64,000 bases of DNA, taken from contig NZ_JASVDS010000002.1 of NCBI RefSeq assembly GCF_030285365.1, positions 496,001-560,000 of the forward strand, in the 5' to 3' direction. Position 1 is the first letter of the stretch; each line of letters begins with the position of its first letter. Origin of the DNA: Roseateles subflavus (GTDB taxonomy: Bacteria; Pseudomonadota; Gammaproteobacteria; Burkholderiales; Burkholderiaceae_C). The notes beneath the pieces are model-generated. The model saw nothing but the letters and a program-made list of their open reading frames with translations. It searched no databases and was not told the origin of the DNA. Of this stretch, positions 24,032-32,124 are shown one piece after another. The translations under genes were made by a program, and so were the position numbers.

Positions 24032-25197
24032 CTCAAGACTCCATCTCCACCGTCGCCGCCGGGCTGCGCGCGCGCATCCAGGCCGGCACCGTGGCCTACG
24101 GGGGGCTGGAGCAGGCGCGCATTTCGAGCAGCCTGTTCCACCTGCTGCCCGAGGTCTCGATCGATGCCCATGACGCGCTCATCGCGGACATCCTGCTGCA
24201 CCAGCACCTGGCCGCCGCGGAGCCGCAGCACTGGGCGGAGATCTACCCGGGCATGCAGGCCGAGGGGCCAGGTCTTGCCCAGGCGCAAGGCGGGGAGCCC
24301 GCGATCTTCTGCAGCTTCCACTACGGCAGCTACCGCCTGGTGCTGCCCTGGCTGCTCGAGACCAAGGGCGCCGTCACCATGCTGATCGACCGCAGCGTCG
24401 CGGCCGGGCAGGGCGAGAGCTTCCAGCAGAAGGTGGCCGAGTTCGCCCGCGTGCGTGGCAACGCGGGGGATCTCATCATCCGCGACACGAGCGACGGGCA
24501 GGTGGTGCTGCGTCTGCTGCGGGACCTCCGCCAGGGGCGCAGCCTGCTGCTGTTCGTGGACGCAAACCTCGGCACGCAGCCGGCGGCCGTCACGGCAGAC
24601 GGCGAGCCGTCGCCGCACGAGGCCGCGGTCGACTTCCTCGGCGCCCGGCTGTGGACGCGCACCGGCGCCAGCGTCCTGTCCTGCCTCGGCCAGCGGCCCA
24701 TCGTGCCCCTGCTGCCGCTGCGCGAGGCGCCGGGCCGGGCCCGCGTGCGCCTGCAGTGCTTCGATCCCATCCTGCCGGGGCCGGACCGCCACGCCCATGC
24801 CGTGCCCAGCATGCAGGCGCTGTGGCAGGTGCTCGAGCAGGCCCTGCGCCACGACCCCGCGCCGTGGGAATGCTGGCGCTACGTCGACCGCTCGCTGGAC
24901 CCGCGCTCGCTGACCCGCCTGCTGCCGGGCAGCGAGCCGGGGGACCTCGCCGCGCGCACCTGGCGCCTGCACAGCCAGCGCTACCTGCTCGAGACGGGAT
25001 GGTCGACCACGCGCGTGCTCTTCGACCGCTGCCTGATGCGCTCCTTCCTGATCAGCGGCGCCCTGGCGGACACGCTGGAGCGCCTGCGCGGCGCCGCCAC
25101 CCCGGGCGCCGAGCTGCTGCGCTGGCCGGGGCTCAACCGGGCCACGCTGACCGGCTTCGTGCAGCGCGGCCTGCTGGTGGACGCCGGGCCGGCCTGA
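24028..25197 (+). CDS. LpxL/HtrB-like acyltransferase-fold protein of the peptide locus
   Basis: A 389-residue protein with the layout of lipid A/lysophospholipid acyltransferases: IFCSFHYGSYRLVLPWLL (residues 93-110), SLLLFVDANLGT and RPIVPLLPLREAPGRARVRL. The usual HX4(D/E) motif reads H98-YGSY-R103, so the acidic partner is replaced by arginine; activity may differ or be lost. No N-terminal membrane anchor is obvious. It is translationally coupled to the M50 protease gene (ATGA). Inferred role: acylation of the peptide, or a structural role in its maturation. Confidence 0.65.
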   Translation: MTQDSISTVAAGLRARIQAGTVAYGGLEQARISSSLFHLLPEVSIDAHDALIADILLHQHLAAAEPQHWAEIYPGMQAEGPGLAQAQGGEPAIFCSFHYGSYRLVLPWLLETKGAVTMLIDRSVAAGQGESFQQKVAEFARVRGNAGDLIIRDTSDGQVVLRLLRDLRQGRSLLLFVDANLGTQPAAVTADGEPSPHEAAVDFLGARLWTRTGASVLSCLGQRPIVPLLPLREAPGRARVRLQCFDPILPGPDRHAHAVPSMQALWQVLEQALRHDPAPWECWRYVDRSLDPRSLTRLLPGSEPGDLAARTWRLHSQRYLLETGWSTTRVLFDRCLMRSFLISGALADTLERLRGAATPGAELLRWPGLNRATLTGFVQRGLLVDAGPA

Positions 25198-25223
25198 CGG
25201 GACGGGCCGGCCAGGCCTGCGCC

Positions 25224-25622
25224 TCAGTCGTCCGAGGCGGCGCCGGAGGCCGGGGGCGGCTCGTCGATGCAGTGGGCCGTCAGGTGTGATCGGCACCCGG
25301 CGAGCCGCTCCGACGTCGGCATCAGGCCGAGTTCGCCGGTCAGGCGCCGCAAGGCCGCCTGGTAGGGCGCGGACTGTCTCACCGCCCGCACCTGGGCCTC
25401 GCTGACGTCCAGGCAGGCGTAGGGCGGCCGGCGCGTCTTCTCGAAGTCGGCGGCCTGGTGGGGCAGGGCCCGGCTGCACAGGGCCACGGTGAGATCCAGC
25501 ACCGCCTGACTCTCGGCGGTGGACGGTCCCTCGGCACGGGCCGGCCCGAGCGCCGCCGGCAGCAGGGCCGCCGTCACGAGCATCCGCCGCAGGGGCGCTC
25601 CGCCGCGCGCGAGGGCCTTCAT
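25224..25622 (-). CDS. Hypothetical exported protein
   Basis: A 132-residue protein that I do not recognise. It has a signal peptide (LRRMLVTAALLPAALGPARA) and three or four cysteines in the mature part (ALCSRAL, YACLDVS, GCRSHLTAHC) that could form disulfides. The ATG overlaps the stop of the upstream membrane protein (ATGA at 25619-25622), so the two are translationally coupled and may act together. It converges on the acyltransferase gene. Confidence 0.6.
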   Translation of the reverse strand: MKALARGGAPLRRMLVTAALLPAALGPARAEGPSTAESQAVLDLTVALCSRALPHQAADFEKTRRPPYACLDVSEAQVRAVRQSAPYQAALRRLTGELGLMPTSERLAGCRSHLTAHCIDEPPPASGAASDD

Positions 25623-26104
25623 GACGACGTGCCCGGCGACGCTGCGGGCGACCTCTGCCCGCGCTGGCGCCGCGGCCCCCACAGCGCGAAGGTGAGGGCG
25701 AGCGTGCCGGCAGTCCACACCGCGGCGATGCCATAGAACACCGGGTCCAGCACGGGCGCGCCGGGCATCTTGCACAGGCCGGGGCGCTGCGTGCTGCAGC
25801 GCAGGCTCACGGGCTCGCCGACGGTGGGCAGCTCGGTGGCCAGCTGGCCCACCGCCACGTGCAGGCGCTCGCCATTGCTGCGCAGGAAGGTCGGGAAGTA
25901 GTGCGGCCGCCCCCGCCGGGTCTGTGGCAGGCCGGGGTCCAGCAGCCGGGCCTCGAAGGTCTCGTAGCGGCCCAGCAGGAAATCGGCGTCGTTCTGCCAG
26001 AAGGCGGCGGCCATCAGGGCGAGCAGGGCGAGGAAGGGCAGGGGCAGCAGGCGCAGGAGCGCGCGGCGCCAGGGAGAGGCGTGATGCATGGCGGTCTTGA
26101 GCAT
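25619..26104 (-). CDS. Hypothetical membrane protein, DUF3592-like layout
   Basis: 161 residues with an N-terminal membrane helix (LLRLLPLPFLALLALMAAAF), a soluble middle part of about 80 residues and a C-terminal helix (VFYGIAAVWTAGTLALTFAL). This two-helix layout with a beta-rich loop is like DUF3592 proteins, but the similarity is weak. It is coupled to the exported protein that follows and lies 37 bp downstream of the MAPEG gene. Confidence 0.6.
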   Translation of the reverse strand: MLKTAMHHASPWRRALLRLLPLPFLALLALMAAAFWQNDADFLLGRYETFEARLLDPGLPQTRRGRPHYFPTFLRSNGERLHVAVGQLATELPTVGEPVSLRCSTQRPGLCKMPGAPVLDPVFYGIAAVWTAGTLALTFALWGPRRQRGQRSPAASPGTSS

Positions 26105-26141
26105 GTCCAGTGGCGATCGGAGGGGTGCTTCGGCGGATCGC

Positions 26142-26567
26142 TCAGCGGCCGCCGAAGACCTGCTGGCCCACCACGACCCACAGCGTCGCCAGCACGCCGT
26201 TGCTCAGCGCGAAGGCCGCGAAGCGGTGCATGACGCGGTTGTAGGTGACGTGGATGAGGCTGTGCACCACGCGCAGGCCCGTGTAGGTCCAGGCCAGAGC
26301 CACGGCTAGCGGCGTGATCGCCCCCATCGTGCAGGCCAGCAGGCACACGACGTAGAACAGCAGCGGCAGCTCCAGCAGGTTCATGTAGTTGCGGTTGGGC
26401 AGCAGCAGCTCGTCCGGCAGGCCGGGGGCTTCGCCGAGGCGGAAGTCCCGGACCCGCACCCGCCGCTGCAGGCCGGCGCGGACGCGGCGGAAGGCGAGCA
26501 GCAGCAGGATGGCGCCGGTCCAGGCGGCCAGCGCGAAGACGGGGGCAAGCAGGGCGGTACGGTCCAT
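26142..26567 (-). CDS. MAPEG family membrane protein
   Basis: A 141-residue integral membrane protein with four hydrophobic helices. The signature LPNRNYMNLLELPLLFYVVC and the following R-V-V-H-S-L-I-H-V-T-Y-N-R segment are typical of bacterial MAPEG (membrane glutathione-S-transferase-like) proteins. Many bacterial members have no known substrate. It is the first gene of a short minus-strand group with the two small proteins that follow. Confidence 0.88.
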   Translation of the reverse strand: MDRTALLAPVFALAAWTGAILLLLAFRRVRAGLQRRVRVRDFRLGEAPGLPDELLLPNRNYMNLLELPLLFYVVCLLACTMGAITPLAVALAWTYTGLRVVHSLIHVTYNRVMHRFAAFALSNGVLATLWVVVGQQVFGGR

Positions 26568-26680
26568 GGGAAGGGTCCTTGTGGGGAATGGCGAGGAATG
26601 GCGGGGAGGGGACGGTGCGGGTGGGCTGACGGGCGAGCTGGCGGGTGAGCTGGCCGACGAACGCGCCGATGCTGGGCCCC

Positions 26681-26830
26681 TCAGCGCAGCGGGAAAGGCA
26701 TGAAGCAGCCCGGCGCCGCGCGATGGGCGGGATCGTTGAGGTCCGCGGGCGTCGTCAGCCCCACGACGGCAACGCAGCCGTCGCGCCCGCCCAGAAGGCC
26801 CGCCAGGGCCGCCCGTCGGCCGAGGCTCAA
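26681..26830 (-). CDS. Possible 49-residue ORF coupled to the TlpA-like gene
   Basis: A frame starting at TTG (26828-26830) overlaps the TGA of the thioredoxin gene. It reads LSLGRRAALAGLLGG and then a GCVAVVGLTTPADLNDPAH segment to a stop. The sequence is more protein-like than random GC-rich frames. The start codon is weak and no family is recognised. It may be untranslated. Confidence 0.25.
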   Translation of the reverse strand: MSLGRRAALAGLLGGRDGCVAVVGLTTPADLNDPAHRAAPGCFMPFPLR

Positions 26831-27387
26831 GGCGCCGGCCTCGGGAGATGGGCGGCCACCCAGGCCTCGATGCCTTCGACCGTGGCGTGGCCGTCCTCGC
26901 CGCCCAGCTGGTTGGCCAGGACCGTCGTGATCAGCCGCCCTTGGGCGTCGAGCAGGGCGAAGGACGGGAACGCGCTCACATGGAGCTGGCGGGCCATCAC
27001 GTCCCCCGCGTTCGCCGCGACCGGCCAGTTCAGGCCGTACTGCTGGATGTAGCGGCCGGCGTCGGGGAGGGAGTCCGGCGTGATCGCCAGCACCCGCAGC
27101 TCCGGATGCCGGGCCTGGACCTGGTTGAGCTTGGGGACTTCCTTGATGCAGGGCGCACAGAAGCGGGTGAAGAAGTTGACGAGCACCGGCTGGCCCCGCA
27201 GCGGCTCGGCAGCGAGGCGCTGGCCGTCCGGGGTGGTCAGCGCGTCCAGCGGAAAGGGGCTGCCGGCGGCCAGGGCAAACGCTTCCATCGGCGTGTACCG
27301 GCGCTCGGGCGTCTGCGCATGGCTCGGGGCGCCCAGCAGCGCGGCGGCCAGGCCGGCCGCGCATGCGAAGGTCGTCAGGGTCGTCAT
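26827..27387 (-). CDS. TlpA/ResA-like periplasmic thioredoxin
   Basis: A 186-residue exported thiol oxidoreductase. The signal peptide ends near SHAQ (residue 25). The thioredoxin fold follows, with the active site FFTRFCAPCIKEVPKL (CxxC) and a cis-Pro loop (VSAFPSFALLD). This branch reduces periplasmic disulfides, often in cytochrome c maturation or stress defence; no ccm genes are near. The long insert before the CxxC (FPLDALTTPDGQRLAAEPLRG) is the usual TlpA N-terminal part. Confidence 0.88.
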   Translation of the reverse strand: MTTLTTFACAAGLAAALLGAPSHAQTPERRYTPMEAFALAAGSPFPLDALTTPDGQRLAAEPLRGQPVLVNFFTRFCAPCIKEVPKLNQVQARHPELRVLAITPDSLPDAGRYIQQYGLNWPVAANAGDVMARQLHVSAFPSFALLDAQGRLITTVLANQLGGEDGHATVEGIEAWVAAHLPRPAP

Positions 27388-27615
27388 GAATGCGCCTCCT
27401 CGTGATCGGGCCGGCCGCTTGGGTCGGTGTTTCCGATCAGCGCCTTCGGTCCGCGTGTTCTTCCCGTGTGTTCATCCCGCGTGGTCTGCCCGCATTGTCA
27501 GCCCCGCATGCCCGGCCAGCGCCTTCGGCCACGGCCTGGCGGCGCAGTGTACCGGCGCCGGAGGGGCTTCGATCGCCGCCCGTCCGCACGTTGCCGGCCC
27601 GGTGCGGGCCTGCCG

Positions 27616-28303
27616 CTAGCGCGCCGAATCCGTGGGCTTGCCGCGGCGGGTCCAGGTGGCGATCGCCTCGAACAGCCCGGCCCCCAGCCCGGCCCCCATC
27701 AGCAGGGCGAGCGCGTAGGCGCCGATCTGCCAGGTGGCGGTCAGCGTCTCTCGCGTCAGGGGGGACAGGCCCAGCGCCATCCCGAGGAGGCCGGCCAGGG
27801 CGCCCGCGGCGAGGCGCCAGGCCCGGCGGCGCCCGAGGCGGCGCGCCAGGGCCATCACCAGCAGGCCGGCCAGCAGCAGGACGGGCAGCATCAGCAGGGC
27901 GGAGAACAGCGGCCCCACAGTCGCTGCCAGCAGCCGTGACGAAGGCGGTGGCGGTGGCGGCGTGCGGCGCTCCGAGGGGGCGCAGGTCCAGTCCCCCGGC
28001 TGGGTGTAGCGGGGGCCGTCGCCGTCCTGGACCCGGGTGCCCAGCGCGTCGGCGATGCGCAGCCTCTTCTCGAACAGCGCGGTGTCCGGCCACTTCGTGT
28101 AGACCTTGCCCTGGAACCCGTCCAGCCAGGGGGGCCTCGTGCCGGGACGGGCCGGACCAGCGCACGGCGGGCGAGCGGCTGTAGGGGGTGAGGCTCAGCG
28201 CCGGGTCCGGGGCGACGTCGCGAAGCCATGCCTCGCGGCTGATCGGGGCGTGTGCGTTCTCGGCCCGGTGTTCGGCCCTGGTGATGTGAGATTGGACACC
28301 CAT
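27616..28303 (-). pseudogene. Frameshifted membrane protein (one extra base in a G6/C6 run)
   Basis: The frame from ATG 28303 (MGVQSHITRAEHRAENAHAP) is protein-like up to GPSRHEAP. The reading then continues in another frame with PWLDGFQGKVYTKWPDTALF and on to the stop at 27616. The switch lies at six G's on the plus strand (28129-28134); removing one restores a single frame of 228 residues. The restored protein has a soluble N-terminal half and three membrane helices at the end (LFSALLMLPVLLLAGLL and two more). Family not recognised. It is either a real mutation, a phase-variable tract or a sequencing error. Confidence 0.7.
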
Positions 28304-28434
28304 GCGTCGTGACTCCTGCGGCGGTGGGAGGGCCTGCGGCCGCGGTCCGCGGGCGCACCGCGGGCGAGCATAACGAAGAAGCAGGCGGCCCCGCGCGGGC
28401 AGGCCAGGGTCGGCGCGGCCCGGCTCAGCTTAGC

Positions 28435-31400
28435 TCAGCGGAAGTCCCGGCTCCCGGCCTCGTCCGCCATGCGCCCGAGCCAGGGGCTGAGGTCCTCGAA
28501 GCCTTCGGCCAGCAGGTTGCAGATGCCGTCCTGGCTGCGCTGCCAGCGGCCCCGCACGGCGAGCAGGCGGGCTGCCAGGATGGTGCTGCGGTGCTGCGCG
28601 TACACATCGGCCCAGACGATGACCTGGATGCTGCCGTGCTCGTCCTCCAGGCTGATGAAGAGCGTGCCCTTGGCGGTCTGCGGCTTCTGGCGGACCGTCA
28701 CCAGTCCGCCCGTGAAGACGCGGCGGCCATTGGGCACCTGCGCCAGCTGGGCCGAACTGCGCAAGCCGTGGCCCTGCAGCCGCTCGCGCAGCAGGGCCAG
28801 CGGGTGGCGGCGCAGGCTCAGGCCCAGGGCGCGGTAGTCCCACAGCAGCTCCTCGCCCTCGGGCGCCAGGCTCAGCTGCAAGGGCGCCTCGTGGATCGGC
28901 GCCTCCCGCAGCAGGGCCGGCGTGCGCCCCTGGGCACTGGCCTCCCAGATCTGCTGGCGGCGGTGGCCCGCGAGGCTGTGCAGGGCGTCGGCGGCGGCCA
29001 GCAGCTGCATCTCGCGCGCGTCCAGCCGTGCGCGCAGGGCCAGGTCTTGCGCATCGCGGTAGGGGCCGGCCGGCTCGGGCGATCGTCCCTCCCGGATGTC
29101 CACGAGGCGCTGCCCGCTCTCGGTGCAGAGCCCGGCCACCATGCGCAGGCCCAGGCGGACCGCGGGCTGCGGGCGCGTGTGCTCGCGGGCGGCCTCGGCG
29201 GCGCGCGCGGCCGCGGGCCGGGCGGGACGGCGGGGCGGCATGGCGGCCGGTGCGGTGGCGGCGGACTCGGCCTGATCCATCCAGCTGCGCGGCGTCTCGC
29301 CGGGGCGCGGGGCGACTTCCAGCGAGCAGTCCCAGTCGCTCAGGTTCACATCGGCCGGGCGCACCTCGATGCCGTGGCGGCGGGCGTCCTGCACCAGCTG
29401 CGCGGGGGTGTAGAAGCCCAGGGGCTGGGAGTTGAGCAGCGCGCACAGGAAGGCGGCGGGCTCGTGCCGCTTGAACCAGCAGCTGGCGTAGGTCAGCAGG
29501 GCGAAGCTGGCCGCATGCGACTCCGGGAAGCCGTAGGACGCGAAGCCCTGGATCTGCCGGAAGATGGCCTCGGCGAACTCGTCCGCATAGCCGCGCTCCC
29601 GCATGCCGCTCAGGATGCGCGCATGGAACTGCGCCAGGTCGCCCGGGCGCTTCCAGGCCGCCATGGCGCGGCGCAGCTGGTCGGCCTCGCCGGGGGTGAA
29701 GCCGGCCGCGATCATGGCCACCTGCATCACCTGCTCCTGGAAGATCGGGATGCCATAGGTGCGTTCCAGGGCCTTCTTCAGGTCCTCCTTGGGATAGCGG
29801 ATCGCGTCCCGGCCCTTGCGCCGGGCCTCCAGGTAGGGGTGGACCATGCCGCCCTCGATGGGGCCGGGCCGCACGATGGCCACCTCCACGACGAGGTCGT
29901 AGAAGCAGCGCGGTCGCAGGCGCGGCAGCATGGACATCTGCGCCCGGCTCTCGATCTGGAAGGTGCCGACGGTGTCCGCCGCGCAGATCATGTCGTAGGT
30001 GGTGGCGTCGCCCTCGGGAATGCCGGCGAGGTCCAGCGGGCGCTCGCGGTACTCGGCGCGCAGGCCGTTGACGAGGTCGAAGCAGCGCCGCAGCGCCGAG
30101 AGCATGCCCAGGGCCAGCACGTCCACCTTGAGGAGGTTCAAGGCGTCGAGGTCGTCCTTGTCCCACTCGATGACGCTGCGCCCGGGCATGGTGGCGTTCT
30201 CGATGGGCACGAGGCGGGAGAGCTTGCCCTGGGTCAGCACGAAGCCGCCCACGTGCTGGCTCAGGTGGCGGGGCATGCCCATCAGCTGGCGGGCCAGCAC
30301 GATCAGCTGGCGCAGCGGCAGCTCCTGCACCAGGTCCCGGCCCTGGCGGGCCAGGATCTCCTGCTGCAGCGCCTGCAGGCGGTCCTCGGGCAGGATCTCG
30401 TGGCTCCAGCCGGAGTGGTCCTTGGCGAGCCGCTCGACGAGGGCCTCGTCCAGCCCCAGGGCCCGGCCGACGTCGCGCAGGGCGCTGCGGGCGCGGTAGC
30501 GGATCACCACGGCGGTCAGCGCCGCGCGGTCCCGGCCGTAGCGCTCGTAGAGGTACTGGATGACTTCCTCGCGGCGCTCGTGCTCGAAGTCGACGTCGAT
30601 GTCCGGCGGCTCGTTGCGCTCGCGGCTGATGAAGCGGCCGAAGAGCAGGTGGCTGCGCTCCGGGCCGATGCTGGTGATGTGCAGGCTGTAGCAGACCAGG
30701 CTGTTGGCCGCCGAGCCCCGGCCCTGGCAGAGGATGCCGCGGGAGCGGGCGAAGCGGACGATGTCCGCGACGGTGAGGAAGTAGTGCTCGTAGCCCAGCT
30801 CGCAGATGAGGTCGAGCTCGCCCTCGATGGTCTGGCGGTGCTCGGCCGGCACGCCCTGCGGCCAGCGCCGCTCCATGCCCTCGAGCGTCATGTGGCGCAG
30901 CCAGGTCTTGGCGGTATGGCCGGCGGGCACCACTTCCTCGGGGTACTGGTAGCGCAGCTCGTCGAGCGAGAAGTGGCACAGCGAGGCGACCTGCAGGGTC
31001 TCGGCGAGGGTGTCGGCCGGGTAGATCTGGCTCAGGCGCAGGCGGCTGCGCAGGTGGCGTTCCGCATGCGGCTGCAGGGCCAGGCCGCAGTCGTGCAGCG
31101 GCCGGTTCAGTCGCGTGGCGGTCATCACGTCCTGCAGCGGCTTGCGGGAGCGCACGTGGAAGTGCACGTCGCCGCAGGCCACCAGGGGCAGGGCCAGCTG
31201 CTCGCCGATCTCGCGCAGCTGCTGCAGCCAGGCTTCGTCGGAGAGCTCGCGCAGCAGCGTCAGCCCCAGCCGGAGCTGGCCGGGCGCGCAGGCCGCTGCC
31301 AGGGCCCGGGCCTGCGCCAGGAGCGCGTCGGGGGCGTCCAGACGGCGGTCCGGCAGCAGGAGGGCGAGGCAGCCCGAGAGCTCGCCCGCCCGGAGCGTCT

Positions 31401-32112
31401 CCTGCAGCAGCGGCCCGTCCAGGCGGTAGCAGCCCTTCACGGGCGAGGCGCGGCGCAGCCGGGTGATGAACTCGCTGAGCTGCCCATAACCCTCCCGGTG
31501 GCGGGCCAGGAGCACGAGCTGGAAGCCCTCGTCCGGGCGCGCGGCCGGCGAAGAGGCGGCCCGGGCGCCGGCCGCGCCACCGCTTGCTTCGCCGTTCGGG
31601 AGGCTCGCGCGGGGGGCGCCGGGGAGAGGCGCGGCGGGCTCCGGCAGGTCCGCGGCGCGCCAGTGCACCTGGAACTGGCTGCCGATGATCAGCTGCACCA
31701 GGTCCAGCTCGGGGTCCAGCTCCGGCGACTCCTCGCGCAGCCGACCCACCAGCTTCTTCAGGGCCACATGGGCCCGGACCACGCCGGCCAGCGAGCACTC
31801 ATCGGCCAGGGCCAGCGCGCGGTAGCCCAGCTGCTGGGCGCGCAGCACCAGCTCCTCGGGATCGGAGGCCCCCCGCAGAAAGCTGAAGTTGCTCAGGCAG
31901 TGCAGCTCGGCATAGCCGGGCAGCACGCGCGCGCCCGGCCGCGCCTCCCCCGAACGCGCGGCGGCGCCGGGTGCCTGCAGCATGCGCTGCAGGGCGGCCG
32001 GCAGCGAGCGGTCGGTCGGGCGGTGAGTCGCTCGGTCCGGGGGACGGTCCGTCGGGCGAGGCCCCGGTGGCGGGGCCGCGCCGTCATCGCGGGAAGACGG
32101 GGGCGGGGGCAT
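28435..32112 (-). CDS. dnaE2: Error-prone DNA polymerase III alpha subunit, DnaE2/ImuC
   Basis: Translesion polymerase of the ImuA-ImuB-DnaE2 mutasome, 1225 residues. An N-terminal PHP domain (AELHCLSNFSFLRGASDPEE) precedes the C-family polymerase core. Visible motifs are LVCYSLHITSIGPERSHLLF, the catalytic-region PPDIDVDFEHERREEVIQY and QVGGFVLTQGKLS-like text, with an OB-fold near the C-terminus (RRVFTGGLVTVRQKPQTAKG). It follows imuB with 12 bp between and ends a three-gene operon under SOS control. Confidence 0.95.
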   Translation of the reverse strand: MPPPPSSRDDGAAPPPGPRPTDRPPDRATHRPTDRSLPAALQRMLQAPGAAARSGEARPGARVLPGYAELHCLSNFSFLRGASDPEELVLRAQQLGYRALALADECSLAGVVRAHVALKKLVGRLREESPELDPELDLVQLIIGSQFQVHWRAADLPEPAAPLPGAPRASLPNGEASGGAAGARAASSPAARPDEGFQLVLLARHREGYGQLSEFITRLRRASPVKGCYRLDGPLLQETLRAGELSGCLALLLPDRRLDAPDALLAQARALAAACAPGQLRLGLTLLRELSDEAWLQQLREIGEQLALPLVACGDVHFHVRSRKPLQDVMTATRLNRPLHDCGLALQPHAERHLRSRLRLSQIYPADTLAETLQVASLCHFSLDELRYQYPEEVVPAGHTAKTWLRHMTLEGMERRWPQGVPAEHRQTIEGELDLICELGYEHYFLTVADIVRFARSRGILCQGRGSAANSLVCYSLHITSIGPERSHLLFGRFISRERNEPPDIDVDFEHERREEVIQYLYERYGRDRAALTAVVIRYRARSALRDVGRALGLDEALVERLAKDHSGWSHEILPEDRLQALQQEILARQGRDLVQELPLRQLIVLARQLMGMPRHLSQHVGGFVLTQGKLSRLVPIENATMPGRSVIEWDKDDLDALNLLKVDVLALGMLSALRRCFDLVNGLRAEYRERPLDLAGIPEGDATTYDMICAADTVGTFQIESRAQMSMLPRLRPRCFYDLVVEVAIVRPGPIEGGMVHPYLEARRKGRDAIRYPKEDLKKALERTYGIPIFQEQVMQVAMIAAGFTPGEADQLRRAMAAWKRPGDLAQFHARILSGMRERGYADEFAEAIFRQIQGFASYGFPESHAASFALLTYASCWFKRHEPAAFLCALLNSQPLGFYTPAQLVQDARRHGIEVRPADVNLSDWDCSLEVAPRPGETPRSWMDQAESAATAPAAMPPRRPARPAAARAAEAAREHTRPQPAVRLGLRMVAGLCTESGQRLVDIREGRSPEPAGPYRDAQDLALRARLDAREMQLLAAADALHSLAGHRRQQIWEASAQGRTPALLREAPIHEAPLQLSLAPEGEELLWDYRALGLSLRRHPLALLRERLQGHGLRSSAQLAQVPNGRRVFTGGLVTVRQKPQTAKGTLFISLEDEHGSIQVIVWADVYAQHRSTILAARLLAVRGRWQRSQDGICNLLAEGFEDLSPWLGRMADEAGSRDFR

Positions 32113-32124
32113 GGCGCTCGACGC

